Assembly (NCBI GenBank): GCA_028283825.1
Contig: JAPWJW010000001.1
Location: 992,001 to 1,056,000 of the forward strand
Direction: 5' to 3'
Source: Azospirillaceae bacterium
Lineage (GTDB): Bacteria > Pseudomonadota > Alphaproteobacteria > Azospirillales > Azospirillaceae
DNA: 64,000 nt
A program made the translations under genes and the position numbers. Under the pieces are notes generated by a model. That model did not search any database and was not told the DNA's origin. It saw only the letters and a list, made by a program, of their open reading frames with translations. Positions 43,646 through 52,881 of the stretch are shown one piece after another (position 1 is the first letter of the stretch; every line of letters starts with the position of its first letter).

Positions 43646-44270
43646 CCACGACGCGCTGATCGACCGGCTCAGCCGGGCCGCCCGGCCGGTCAGACGGCCG
43701 CTTCCCGCCGGGCTGCGCACCGCCGCCTGGATGGCGGCGGCCCTGCCGTGCGGCGCCCTCGCCACCCTGGCCCTCCACCGGGTGGCGACGGATTGGTCAC
43801 GGCCCGGCGGGGGCTGGGCCGCACTGCAACTGGCCCTGGCGCTGGCCGCCGGCGGGCTGGCCATCCTGACGGCGTTCGAATGGAGCATCGCCGGGCGCCG
43901 GGCCGTGGCCGGCAAGTGGGTGGCCCCCGTCATCGCCGCCTGGCTGGCGACCAGCCTGGGCAACGTGGCGATGTTGCCCAGCCCGATGGGAGTGATCGGT
44001 GCCCGAAGTTACTGTTACGTGTTCATGGTGGTGGCCAGCCTGCCGATGATCGTCCTGTACGTCGCCAGCCTGCGGCGTACGCGTACGCTCTACCCCGACC
44101 GCTGCCTGGCCGCCGCCGGCCTGGGCATCGCCTTCATGACGGCGGCCTTGCTGGCCCTGTGCCACCCGGTGCGGGGGCATCTGTGGGATTTCCTGGCGCA
44201 TCTGGCCGCCGGCGCCACGATCATCGCGATCACGGTGGCGGGCGGCCGCCGCTGGGTGGCGGTGCGCTGA
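43632..44270 (+). CDS. NrsF-like (DUF1109) membrane anti-sigma factor
   Basis: A 212-residue inner-membrane protein with about six hydrophobic helices after a short cytoplasmic N-terminus (DHDALIDRLSRAARPVRR). Cysteines in GARSYCYVF and LLALCHPVRGHLW sit where NrsF proteins carry the two Cys needed for metal sensing in Caulobacter. It would hold the preceding sigma factor at the membrane until a stress signal arrives. The start is ATG 43632 or 43638, both inside the sigma gene. It is convergent with the double-HTH regulator. Confidence 0.78.
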   Translation: MTMADHDALIDRLSRAARPVRRPLPAGLRTAAWMAAALPCGALATLALHRVATDWSRPGGGWAALQLALALAAGGLAILTAFEWSIAGRRAVAGKWVAPVIAAWLATSLGNVAMLPSPMGVIGARSYCYVFMVVASLPMIVLYVASLRRTRTLYPDRCLAAAGLGIAFMTAALLALCHPVRGHLWDFLAHLAAGATIIAITVAGGRRWVAVR

Positions 44271-44301
44271 GCGCCTGGCTTGGGTTCGCCTTCCAGGCGC
44301 C

Positions 44302-44865
44302 TCAGCAGAGTCCGGGCACGCGGCCCCAGTGCGCCACCTCGGTGCGTCCCCGGGCGGGGGCGGGCCGGTCCGCGCCGGAGGGGGCGGCGGCGGGTTGGCC
44401 CCGGATGATGATTTCCTGAAGCGTATGCACGCCCAGCTTCTCACTGGCCCGTTCGCGGTGCTTCTGCACGGTGCGGGGGCTGATGTCGATCAGCCGGGCG
44501 ATTTCCTTGCTGGTCAGGCCGGCGGCGACGTAGCGCACCACCTCCGCCTCACGCGGGCCCAGGGCATCCCAGGCCAGCGGCGGCGGCGTCTGCCTGGCCT
44601 GCCGGGCGACACCACTGGCATAGGCGATCAACTGCGCGGTGGAGGCCAGACCCGCCTTGCGCATGATGTTGGAGCGGTGCTTGCGGATGGTCAGCTCCGA
44701 CGCGCCCAGGGCGGCGGCGATCTGCGAACTGCTGAGGCCCTGTCCGGTCAGGTCCAGGACTTCGCGTTCCCGGGGGGTGAAGGGCGTGGCGATGGAGGGT
44801 GTCATGGCGGCTGGCTCATGGGCGGTTGTGGTCACCGCGGCGCCTGGCGCCAACGGCCCACACAC
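44302..44865 (-). CDS. Regulator with two LuxR-type HTH domains
   Basis: A 187-residue protein made of two GerE/LuxR-type helix-turn-helix domains in tandem. The first is FTPREREVLDLTGQGLSSSQ to LTIRKHRSNIMRKAG; the second is LGPREAEVVRYVAAGLTSKE to TVQKHRERASEKLGV. No receiver or autoinducer domain is present. Start at 44865 or an ATG at 44805. Tandem LuxR HTH proteins without a sensory domain are uncommon. Its targets are unknown; it lies just behind NrsF (convergent) and downstream of the STAND gene pair on the same strand. Confidence 0.82.
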   Translation of the reverse strand: MCGPLAPGAAVTTTAHEPAAMTPSIATPFTPREREVLDLTGQGLSSSQIAAALGASELTIRKHRSNIMRKAGLASTAQLIAYASGVARQARQTPPPLAWDALGPREAEVVRYVAAGLTSKEIARLIDISPRTVQKHRERASEKLGVHTLQEIIIRGQPAAAPSGADRPAPARGRTEVAHWGRVPGLC

Positions 44866-44972
44866 CCTGCCAGCAAGCGGAAGAATTCTTCCTTCTGTTA
44901 TTCTTCTGACGTGTAACTTATTGATATATATAAGGAATGATTTGCGGTAGCTTCCGACTTGTCTGGAAGGAA

Positions 44973-45005
44973 AACGGCCCGAGGCTTTAGAAAGCCCGGG
45001 CCGCT
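44973..45005 (-). terminator. Terminator of the STAND/small-protein operon
   Basis: CGGCCCGAGGCTTT and AAAGCCCGGGCCG form a long stem with one mismatch; read leftwards it is followed by TTTTCC. It lies 40-70 bp behind the small gene, in the 178-bp gap before the double-HTH regulator. Confidence 0.8.
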
Positions 45006-45043
45006 ACTCATCGCATCTGTTCGGTAACTTTGACCGAATTCGG

Positions 45044-45487
45044 TTACACAATGCCGCCGGTGTTAATAACCTCTGGATCCGAGGAAATCATATCGCCAAT
45101 AGCGTTGCCGAGCATGTCTATTGGAATAGCATTGAAAAGAACTTCTCCAACTGCAGTGAAGTTCCTGTTTTGTTGCGTATTGTAAATTGTAATAGTGGTT
45201 GTTGTAACGTCTGGAGGGGGCATTAGGTCCGTATAATCTTCTCCCTGACTATTCGTGTAATAGGTAATAGTTGGATATTCAAATTTAAATTTCTTTGACG
45301 TTTCTTCATCTAGTTCGAACGTCATATGTCCAATACCAGACGTGGCGCCGATCGAAAATGACTTAGAATGTATGTGATTATAGTACCATATGTATTTTGG
45401 ATTCTTCCGGCTCTTGCTCTTTGGATCTTTTATGATGCGAACGGTAAAGTAAATCCTTCCATCCGGACAATCGCCTCTTGATGTCAT
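45044..45487 (-). CDS. Hypothetical protein, AT-rich, partner of the STAND gene
   Basis: A 147-residue protein of no family I recognise. It has no signal peptide or membrane helix; it is rich in Thr, Tyr, Ile and Asn with probable beta strands (FTVRIIKDPKSK, TITIYNTQQN). Codon use is AT-rich, quite unlike its neighbours, which points to recent acquisition. It starts 13 bp after the STAND-protein stop with a good GGAGTGAC ribosome site, so it is co-transcribed with it, and it ends before a terminator. Possible roles are an effector, target or regulator of the STAND protein; there is no direct evidence. Confidence 0.65.
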   Translation of the reverse strand: MTSRGDCPDGRIYFTVRIIKDPKSKSRKNPKYIWYYNHIHSKSFSIGATSGIGHMTFELDEETSKKFKFEYPTITYYTNSQGEDYTDLMPPPDVTTTTITIYNTQQNRNFTAVGEVLFNAIPIDMLGNAIGDMISSDPEVINTGGIV

Positions 45488-45500
45488 TATTAGTCACTCC

Positions 45501-48500
45501 TTAGGGTGTGGTTGTAGATTGAAGATACTCAGTGCCCCGATATCCCATGGTACTCAGGATCCGGCTTCCAGCCTCGGCCATCGCTTGGTTCCCGCTGCAT
45601 CGATTGGCACGGACCCAAGGATCAAGAATGCGAAAATCTTTACTTAATAAAGCCATTGTCTTGAGTGCATCAACTACGTTCTGGCAGACTTTCTTTGCTT
45701 CTGTATTTTCTCCGCGTGTAAGAAATATATTAGAGCTTGCGAGTAATATATTGGAAAATAGAATTGTTCTTAGTTTGTCTTTGTGATCTCGCTCATACGA
45801 TCCTCGAACAATGTTGGCTGCTTCTTCTATTTTCTGGATGGCAGAATTTAATTCTTTCGTTGATGTTAAGATGGTGCCGTGCAGCATGAGAGCTTCGGCT
45901 TTTTGGCGCTGTAATTGATCATCTGCCGGGTTGACGCGAAGCATCTGATCAACAGTTGTCTCTATATTAATTATATCTGGTAAGGCGCTTTCAAAGTTGC
46001 CACCAGCTAAGTCCGCTCGCGCTTTTAGAAGACGGATTTCTGTTCGAGTGATTTGCCAGCGTCGGTTCTCAGGTTCTCTATGCAAACAATCGTCAATTTG
46101 CGCCATAGCTTGGCCTAGGCTTACAATGGCGGGTGCTGTCTTGCCTTGGGCTTCCAGAAGGGAACTTTTCAATCGACCGGCGGCCGCCAAACGAAATAAC
46201 CAGACCGCTGCGTCTGGCTGTCGGCGGTGCACCTCGTCCAGGACTTCGCGTTGTTCATCATAAAGGTCGGTTGCTGCTTCCAATTGCCCTCGTTCAGACT
46301 GCGCTTCTGCCAATAAGGAGAGGCTGTTCGCCAAGTCGGCTGACAGCGAGATATTATCGGGATGAGCCATTATTGCTCGTCGTTTCAAGGCAATGGAGTC
46401 GTTGAGATTATCCGTTGCCATGTCGTCTTCGCCTTCGCGCAAATGCGCAGTGCCAAGGCTGCTCAGTGCGTAGGAAAGCTCAATCCAGGCATTTGGCTCG
46501 TTTGGCTCAAGGCTCATTCGGCGTTGGGCAAAATCCCGATATTGCGTGAAACGACGCATCGTTTCATCAAGTCGCCCTTGGTCCAATGCGATTTGGCCAT
46601 ACCAAAAGGCGATTGACCCCGCAGTCTTCAAGGTCTCGCCATCATGAGCCCTTTCCGCTAAGTTGGCTTGCAATAAGCTTTCTGCTTGGCCCAACGCCTT
46701 AAGGGCAATATCCACGTTGCCGCGTGAGCGATTGACATCGGCCAAAGTCTGCAGCGCTTTGGCTTGGCGCAGGCGAGCCTCACTTGGGATGCGTCCCGGG
46801 TCGTCTACGGTAAGATAGCCCAGGGCCTTCTGCGCCACGCCGTCCAGCACGTCCAGGCGGCCCAGGGGTTGCAGCTTTTCGGCCAGGTCGCCCAGCATGT
46901 AGTCGACCAGTTCTTCCGCCCCTTGCAGGCGCTGGGCGGCCACCGCTTCCGCCCGGCTGGCGCGCAGGCCCAGGAAGGCGGCCACCAGGGCGATGGCGGC
47001 GAAGCTGACCATCGCGCCCAGGCGCAGGCGGTCTGCCCGCTTGGCCTGGCGGGTGGAGGCGGTGACCAGGGCCTTGACCTCGGCGCTGACGGGCACGGTG
47101 GCGCGGCTGACCAGGTCGCGCGCCTCTTCCAGCGGCTTGCCCCGGCGCAACAGGCGGTCGGCGCGGCGGCCCTCGTTCAGCCACTGTTGCGCCAGCCCTT
47201 CCAGCTGGCTGCGGGCGCGCAGGGCCTGGCGGTGTTCGGCGATCCAGGTCACGGCCCGGGGCCATTGCCGCAGCAGGGCCTCATGCGCCACGCCGAACAC
47301 GGCCTGGGTTTCCGACACCTGGCTGACGAACAGCCGTTCGTCCACCAGGGCGCGCACCAGGGTGCGCTCATCCTCCGTCGCCAGGTTCGACCAGGCGGCG
47401 CGCAGGCCGCGCACCGTGTCGTCGGCGGCGCTGACGGCCACCATCAGGGAGAAGATGCGGGGCAAGGCGGCCTGGGCGGCGGCGGGCAAGGTGGCCAGCG
47501 TGGCCTCCGCCCGGCGGCCGATCGCGCCCTCGATACCGCCCAGGCCGCGATAGGCCGCCAGGGTCAGCTCCCGCGTCGGGCTGCGCAGCAGGTAGAGCTG
47601 CTGCAAGGTGTACTGCAACAGGGGCAGGGCGTCCGGGCTGTCGGCGGCGGCGTCGCACAGCAGATCGTCCAGGCGCTCATTGCCGTCCGGGTCGCCGCCG
47701 AAGCTGAGGCCGGCGATCTCCGCCGGCAGGCGGATCATCTGGCCGATCTCCGCCCGGCTGGGGGGCAGCAGGTCGAAATGGCCGCCGGCCGCCTTGCCTT
47801 CCATCAGCAGCGGCTCTTTGGCCAGGTCGGGATAGAAGTCGTTGCGGCAGGCGGCGATGACCATGACCTGGCCGCCCCGCGCCAGGCGGTCCAGCGCCGT
47901 CAGGAACTGCCGCCGTTGCAGGCCGCTGGCGAAGGCGGCGCTGAACAGCGCCTCCAGCCGGTCGATGAACAGGATGAAGCGGTCGCCGGCGGTTTCCGGC
48001 GCGTCGGTCGGCCGGGTTCCGTCCCGGGGGGCCTGGCCCTCTTCGATCAGGCTCTGGCCCAGATGCTCGGCACTTTGCCCGGCGTAGAGGGGTTCGCCGT
48101 CCCGGTCCAAATCCAGCAAGGCGCCGCCCAGGGCGGTGGGCAAGGGCACGGCGCCGATGCCGCCCAGGTCCAGGATTGTGGCCCCTGTGATCCGGGGCGT
48201 GGCGCCGTCGCGCATCAGGGCGGGCAGCAGGCCCGCCTGGACCAGGGAGGTCTTGCCGCTGCCGCTGGCGCCCAGGATGAGGACGAAGGCGCGCCCGCCA
48301 TTGGCCTGGCTGGCCAGCAGGTCGCGCAGGCGGGTGACGGCGACGTCGCGCCCGAAGAAGACGGACGAATGGGTGGCTTCGAACGACGCCAGGCCGACGT
48401 AAGGCGATTCCCGCGCCCAGGTTTCCGGCGCCAGGTCGGCGTCGCGGTGCGTCGCCATGATCACCGGCGCTACGGTGCGGTAGCCGCGCTTGCGAATGTT

Positions 48501-48776
48501 CTCGATGTAGCGGGGTTCGGTGGCGCTGTCGCCTAGGGCTTTGCGCAGCTGGGTGATGGCCTTGTGCACCTGGTTCTCGCCGACGGCGATGCCGTCCCAG
48601 CACAGGTGCAGCAGGTCGTCGGCGCTCAATATCTTGCCGGCGTTCATGCACAGCGCCATCAGCACGTCCAGGGCGCGCGGCTCAACCGGGATCTGGGCAG
48701 CCTCATCCTCGCGCCACACGGCACATGCCTGCGCGTCCACCTGCCAATCACCGAATTGAAAGCGCTTAACCTTCAC
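45501..48776 (-). CDS. Winged-helix / STAND NTPase / TM / TPR protein
   Basis: A 1091-residue multidomain protein. Residues ~1-105 form an OmpR/CadC-type winged HTH (VEPRALDVLMALC, IENIRKRGYRTVAPV). Residues ~130-560 form an nSTAND-type NTPase with Walker A LGASGSGKTSLVQ (~169) and a Walker-B-like ILFIDRLEAL. A TM helix (~582-604, SFAAIALVAAFLGL) follows, then a TPR-like helical region to the end. GTG at 48776 is chosen because AGAGGA precedes it; a start further upstream would add 35 unlikely residues. GC content falls sharply at about 46790 (residue ~660), so the TPR half has a different origin from the NTPase half. Such proteins sense a ligand through repeats and signal through NTPase oligomerisation; a role in defence or stress sensing is possible. 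Confidence 0.82.
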   Translation of the reverse strand: MKVKRFQFGDWQVDAQACAVWREDEAAQIPVEPRALDVLMALCMNAGKILSADDLLHLCWDGIAVGENQVHKAITQLRKALGDSATEPRYIENIRKRGYRTVAPVIMATHRDADLAPETWARESPYVGLASFEATHSSVFFGRDVAVTRLRDLLASQANGGRAFVLILGASGSGKTSLVQAGLLPALMRDGATPRITGATILDLGGIGAVPLPTALGGALLDLDRDGEPLYAGQSAEHLGQSLIEEGQAPRDGTRPTDAPETAGDRFILFIDRLEALFSAAFASGLQRRQFLTALDRLARGGQVMVIAACRNDFYPDLAKEPLLMEGKAAGGHFDLLPPSRAEIGQMIRLPAEIAGLSFGGDPDGNERLDDLLCDAAADSPDALPLLQYTLQQLYLLRSPTRELTLAAYRGLGGIEGAIGRRAEATLATLPAAAQAALPRIFSLMVAVSAADDTVRGLRAAWSNLATEDERTLVRALVDERLFVSQVSETQAVFGVAHEALLRQWPRAVTWIAEHRQALRARSQLEGLAQQWLNEGRRADRLLRRGKPLEEARDLVSRATVPVSAEVKALVTASTRQAKRADRLRLGAMVSFAAIALVAAFLGLRASRAEAVAAQRLQGAEELVDYMLGDLAEKLQPLGRLDVLDGVAQKALGYLTVDDPGRIPSEARLRQAKALQTLADVNRSRGNVDIALKALGQAESLLQANLAERAHDGETLKTAGSIAFWYGQIALDQGRLDETMRRFTQYRDFAQRRMSLEPNEPNAWIELSYALSSLGTAHLREGEDDMATDNLNDSIALKRRAIMAHPDNISLSADLANSLSLLAEAQSERGQLEAATDLYDEQREVLDEVHRRQPDAAVWLFRLAAAGRLKSSLLEAQGKTAPAIVSLGQAMAQIDDCLHREPENRRWQITRTEIRLLKARADLAGGNFESALPDIINIETTVDQMLRVNPADDQLQRQKAEALMLHGTILTSTKELNSAIQKIEEAANIVRGSYERDHKDKLRTILFSNILLASSNIFLTRGENTEAKKVCQNVVDALKTMALLSKDFRILDPWVRANRCSGNQAMAEAGSRILSTMGYRGTEYLQSTTTP

Positions 48777-48906
48777 GGGCCATCCTCTGGCTTCGGCAAA
48801 AACGGTTTTCCCGGTACCTGTCTCAACCGTGTGACTGCGGCCACGGCCACGCCCCCTACCGGGGCGCATATATAACCGCATGCCACAACCTCCGCGACAA
48901 AACTAT

Positions 48907-49764
48907 TCAAAAGGCGTAAGCGGGCGCTGAAACCGGGTCCCGCTCCGCACTTGTCCGGGTGGTCCTCCCGGCCTGGAACGCCGCACAGACGCCCGAGAAT
49001 GCGGCCGGGTGGGCCAAGACGGCGGACGCTTCGACCTCGGCCTCGACCATCACCGGCCGCGTGCCGGCGGCGTAGTCCTCCCGGTACTGGATGGTCAAAT
49101 CCTGTAGCCGCATCCGCATGTCTGATTCGTAGTTCGTCCGGGGATGGGTGGTCAGCGACGCGCCGTGGGTGCGGCGCAGATAGAGGAACTCTTCCAGGAC
49201 GGTGGTGGCGAAGCCCGCCGCCTGCGCCCGGATGACGAATTCGGTATCGGCGCCGCAGGGCCAGGCGCGGAAGGCGCCCAGCCGATCCCAGATGTGCCGC
49301 CGGGCGACGAACTGGCCGTCCGTGCCCTTGCGGCGGTGGCCCTTCTCGGGGCGGTAGTCGGGCAGGGCCGGCACGATGGATGTCGGCCGCAGGGCCTCAT
49401 CCGTGTACACGCTCCATGACATGCTGAGGTCGGCGCCGGCCTCCAGCGCCTCGATGTGGCGGCGCAGATAGCCGTCCAGCATGACGTCATCCGCGTCGAA
49501 GCGGGCGATCACCTCGCCCTCGGCGAACCGCATCAGGGTGTTGAAGGTGACGTACGTGCCGCGGTTGCGCGGCAGGTACACCACCCGCAGGTCCGCGTAC
49601 GGCGCCGTTCCGACATAGTCCAGCGTATCGGCGCAGCCATCGATGCCCAGCAGCACCTGCAGGCGCCACCCCGGCGGCAGGGACTGCGCGAACACGGCGT
49701 CCAGGCAATCGCCCAGCCAGCGGCGCGCGTCAAAGGCGGCGATCAGGACGGATAGGGTCTTCAA
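48907..49764 (-). CDS. Family-2 glycosyltransferase
   Basis: A 285-residue GT-A glycosyltransferase. SVLIAAFDARRWLGDCLDAV opens the fold and the metal-binding DxD is in IARFDADDVMLDGYL. The acceptor region contains CGADTEFVIRAQAAGF. A TTG start at 49764 fits an AGGGGA ribosome site eight bases upstream and the normal N-terminus of the family. It is the last gene of the six-gene operon, 26 bp after the second ATP-grasp gene. It would transfer a sugar from a nucleotide donor to the product of the cluster. Confidence 0.85.
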   Translation of the reverse strand: MKTLSVLIAAFDARRWLGDCLDAVFAQSLPPGWRLQVLLGIDGCADTLDYVGTAPYADLRVVYLPRNRGTYVTFNTLMRFAEGEVIARFDADDVMLDGYLRRHIEALEAGADLSMSWSVYTDEALRPTSIVPALPDYRPEKGHRRKGTDGQFVARRHIWDRLGAFRAWPCGADTEFVIRAQAAGFATTVLEEFLYLRRTHGASLTTHPRTNYESDMRMRLQDLTIQYREDYAAGTRPVMVEAEVEASAVLAHPAAFSGVCAAFQAGRTTRTSAERDPVSAPAYAF

Positions 49765-49790
49765 GGCTGTCCCCTCATCTGGATGGGCGG

Positions 49791-50717
49791 TCAGTGCGCG
49801 CAGGTCGCCAGTTCGGCCTGGGTCGTCAGGTCGCGCAGGCCGCGCCGCAGGAAGGCGAACCAAGGGGCTCGGGGCGGGTTCTGGCCGTAAAAGGGCGTCA
49901 GGTTCAGGTCGATGATGGTGTGCCGGGTGCCGTCGTGGATGACGTCCAGGCAGAAATAATCGAAGGGATACCGGCCGATGAACCCGGCCAGCTGCCGCCA
50001 CAAATCGCGGGGGAAACCGCCATGGTCGTCGGTCAGCGTGTCCAGCCGGCGGCGGTCGATGCAGACCCATCGGTCCTCCGGCCGCTCATCCTCTTTCTTG
50101 ATCAGGTCCGGGCTATGGGCCCGGATGCAGACCAGCGCGTCACCACAGCCGTAGATGCGGTACAGCGTGTCGTCATGGGCGATGAAATTCTCGATCACCA
50201 GGCCCGGATGGTCCCACCAGGCGGGTGCGATCTCATCCCGCCGCATCAGGCGATAGTCGTCCCAGCCGCGGATGGGGCAATCGACCTGCAATGAGAACAG
50301 CGGCTGCAGGTCGGGCGGCAGCGCGCGTTCCGCCTTGCCGCCATAGTTCAGGTCGGTCTTCACGAACAGGAACTGGTCGTCCGGCCCCTGGCGATCGGCC
50401 CGGGCGCAGCGCAGGCCGGCGCGTTCCAGCATGGTGTGCAGGGTGCGCTTGCGCATGTCCGCCAGGCCGGCGTTCAGCACCCGGATGCCCCGCCGTGCCA
50501 GTTGCCGTTCCAGTTCGGGACGCCGGCGGGGGAACAGGGCGGCGTGCGACAGGCAATTGTGGAACAGCACCGTGTTGATGCTGGGCCCGCAGGCCGCGTC
50601 CAGCACGTCCCACCCGTCCTCCCACTGCGCGGCGCAATGCGCGGACACCAGGTGGCTGATCAGATAGCCGCGCCACGCGTTCCACTCATAGACCAGAAGA
50701 TTGCCCAGCTTTTCCAT
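49791..50717 (-). CDS. ATP-grasp-like ligase, second in the operon
   Basis: A 308-residue protein that I assign to the ATP-grasp fold with moderate confidence. FLFVKTDLNYGGKAE looks like the lysine and glycine-rich nucleotide loop, GLVIENFIA like the hinge, and FCLDVIHDGTRHTIIDLNLTPFYG like the terminal metal site (D...D-x-N). The N-terminal ~100 residues form a pre-ATP-grasp region. Such enzymes join a carboxylate to an amine via acylphosphate. It lies 23 bp after the adenylation gene. Confidence 0.68.
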   Translation of the reverse strand: MEKLGNLLVYEWNAWRGYLISHLVSAHCAAQWEDGWDVLDAACGPSINTVLFHNCLSHAALFPRRRPELERQLARRGIRVLNAGLADMRKRTLHTMLERAGLRCARADRQGPDDQFLFVKTDLNYGGKAERALPPDLQPLFSLQVDCPIRGWDDYRLMRRDEIAPAWWDHPGLVIENFIAHDDTLYRIYGCGDALVCIRAHSPDLIKKEDERPEDRWVCIDRRRLDTLTDDHGGFPRDLWRQLAGFIGRYPFDYFCLDVIHDGTRHTIIDLNLTPFYGQNPPRAPWFAFLRRGLRDLTTQAELATCAH

Positions 50718-50740
50718 ACGGATCTGCCTTTATCGGACGG

Positions 50741-51949
50741 TCATCGGCGCAGGTCGACCAGGGTCGCCGTCTTGGCCGTGGTGGGGTCGAGGCGCAGGTC
50801 GGCCAGGGTGACCGCCCGCACATGGGTCGTGCCGCTGCCCGGGTCCTGCTTCATGTGCCGGCGCAGGCGCTCCGCCATGCATCCCAAGTCCGTCGCGCCG
50901 TCGCAGACCACATGCAGGCCCAGCCGGTCGCAGCCGTCCGGCCCAAAATCCAGCACCGCCTGCCAGGCGGTGCACCCCTCGGCCACGGCGGCGAAACCGC
51001 TGTCGTCGTGGGTGATCTCATAGAACCGGAAGGAACGTGGCCGGCGGCCCCGGACCTCCAGCAGCCGTTCGCCATCTCGTGTCACGACGCGGCCGAAGTC
51101 GCCCTGGCTGTAGCGGAACAGGGGGAAGCGCTCGCGCCAGGTGTTGGTCACCACGATTTCGCCGAAGCCGTCCGCGTCGGGCTCATGGATTTCCACCAGC
51201 ACCCGTGGCAGCACGGTGAACAGGCCCGGTGTGGCGCTGGCGTCGCACACCCCCCAGATGCCGGTTTCCGCCGCCCCGTACATCGACCAGATCTGCCGGA
51301 TGCCGAAGGTGCGGCACAGGCGTTCGCGCACGGAATCGCGCATCAGTTCGCCGGCGTACAGCAGGTTCTGGAACTGGGGCGGGGCCTGGCCCGATTCCTC
51401 GCACCAGTTGGCGAACAGCGTCAGGATGGACGGCGTGCCCGCCAGGTGGGTGGGCTGGAACAGGTCCGCCGCCGCGCGCATGTCGCTGTAGGGCGACTGC
51501 GCGCTCATCGGCAGGGTGGTGGCGTAGCATCGCTCCAGCAAATCATCGATGATGGCGGCGGTGCGGTAGAGGCCGGTGTAGGCGAACAGGTTCAGCACCA
51601 CCGAGCTGGGTGCGAACACCCCCCGGGCCAGCAGATGCTCGGCCAGCGCCTGCCGCTGGGCGTGGTTCTCGGCGATGTCCACCGGGAAGATCAGCGGGCC
51701 GCTGGTGCTGCCGCCGGAGCGCACCAGGTACACCCCGCGCGCCTCCCCGGCGGGGGAGAAGCCGTCCAGGGCCGCCAGAAGGTCGGCCTTCTGGCACACC
51801 GGCGCGTCCTGCCAATGGTCGTAGCCGCGATAGAAGGTGCGCCAGAAGGGATGGTTGCGTGCGACCTGGAACGCCTGTGCCATCTGGCGGGCCACGGGGG
51901 CGGCGCTTTCATGGCTCTCGCCGGCGATCCAGCCTGCGTCCGGGCTCAT
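50741..51949 (-). CDS. PaaK-like adenylate-forming enzyme
   Basis: A 402-residue member of the ANL (AMP-dependent synthetase/ligase) superfamily, closest in shape to phenylacetate-CoA ligase. The phosphate loop is LVRSGGSTSGPLIFP, the adenine motif is SMYGAAETGIWG, and the hinge region includes FPLFRYSQGDFGRVV. The C-terminal domain is short. It would activate a carboxylic acid as the adenylate, perhaps for transfer to an amine or thiol. It overlaps the preceding glycosyltransferase gene by four bases. No carrier-protein gene is visible nearby. Confidence 0.82.
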   Translation of the reverse strand: MSPDAGWIAGESHESAAPVARQMAQAFQVARNHPFWRTFYRGYDHWQDAPVCQKADLLAALDGFSPAGEARGVYLVRSGGSTSGPLIFPVDIAENHAQRQALAEHLLARGVFAPSSVVLNLFAYTGLYRTAAIIDDLLERCYATTLPMSAQSPYSDMRAAADLFQPTHLAGTPSILTLFANWCEESGQAPPQFQNLLYAGELMRDSVRERLCRTFGIRQIWSMYGAAETGIWGVCDASATPGLFTVLPRVLVEIHEPDADGFGEIVVTNTWRERFPLFRYSQGDFGRVVTRDGERLLEVRGRRPRSFRFYEITHDDSGFAAVAEGCTAWQAVLDFGPDGCDRLGLHVVCDGATDLGCMAERLRRHMKQDPGSGTTHVRAVTLADLRLDPTTAKTATLVDLRR

Positions 51950-52881
51950 GCCGCCCTCCCCAGCAAGGGCAGGTCGATGTCGAAATGCGCCAGCAGGGTG
52001 CCGTGGGCGGCGCGGAACGCGTCACGCTGGGCATCGTCGGGCAGGCTTTCCAGCGCATAGGCCAGCCAGCGCCGGCCCAGGGTGTGGCACAGGCGACGGT
52101 CGTCGGCATCAAAGCTGTGGCGGAACCGCTCCAGGCTGGGCGGGACCTGCAATTGCCGCCAGTCGCCGCAGCGCCGGTGCGACAGGCTGTCGGGCAGGAT
52201 GCGGTAGCGGATCAGCGGTTCGGCCAGCAGGCCCACCGGGGCCATGGCCGGGGCGCCCGCGCGTCTGACGACGCGCTTGGCGACGCGGTACCAGAAATCG
52301 ATGTTCTCATTCACATGGCGGCCTTCGGCGAAGCATTCCTCACCGATGGCGCTGCGGCGGGCGGCCACGTTGCTGGCCCGCCCCATGAAAAAGTCCGGGT
52401 GGCTGGCGGTGGCCGTCACACGCGGCAGGTGGTGCAGCGCCCCGTCCAGCGGCACGGCCTCGGCCCCCAGGGCGGCCATGTCGGGGAAATATTCCCCGTC
52501 GGGCGCGGTCTCGAACCCCAGGACCAGCAGATCCAGGGTGTGGGCGTGCATGCAGCGCAGGATTTCGCTGCAACTATCCTCACGCCAGCGGTCGTCGGCA
52601 TCCAGGAAGGCCAGCACCGTGCCGCCGGCCCGCTTCAGCCCGCGATTGCGCGCGGCGCTGGGGCCGCCGTTGACGGGCAGGCGCAGCAGGTCGGTGCGGG
52701 CGACACCCGCCTGGGCCAGGCGCAGCAGGCCGGCCTCGGCCCGTGCCGCGCTGTCGTCGGTGGAGGCGTCGTCCACCACGATGACCTCGAACGGCAGGTG
52801 CGTCTGGCGCGCCAGCGAGGCCAGGGCCTCCCCGATATAATCCTGCCGGTTGTACAGGGGGATGACGACCGACAGGCTCAT
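51946..52881 (-). CDS. Family-2 glycosyltransferase
   Basis: A 311-residue GT-A glycosyltransferase. SLSVVIPLYNRQDYIGEAL and EVIVVDDASTDDS give the nucleotide-binding strand, and the DxD is in VLAFLDADDRWREDS. ATG at 52881 overlaps the ATP-grasp stop by four bases. It is the third gene of the operon, between the first ATP-grasp and the adenylation gene. The sugar is unknown. Confidence 0.88.
   Translation of the reverse strand: MSLSVVIPLYNRQDYIGEALASLARQTHLPFEVIVVDDASTDDSAARAEAGLLRLAQAGVARTDLLRLPVNGGPSAARNRGLKRAGGTVLAFLDADDRWREDSCSEILRCMHAHTLDLLVLGFETAPDGEYFPDMAALGAEAVPLDGALHHLPRVTATASHPDFFMGRASNVAARRSAIGEECFAEGRHVNENIDFWYRVAKRVVRRAGAPAMAPVGLLAEPLIRYRILPDSLSHRRCGDWRQLQVPPSLERFRHSFDADDRRLCHTLGRRWLAYALESLPDDAQRDAFRAAHGTLLAHFDIDLPLLGRAA

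Noticed and set aside
46764-48536. Long plus-strand open frame of about 590 codons opposite the STAND gene
   Set aside because: It is a shadow produced by GC-rich codons; its translation is low-complexity (Gly/Gln/Ala/Arg) with no motif, whereas the minus strand has clear wHTH and NTPase motifs.
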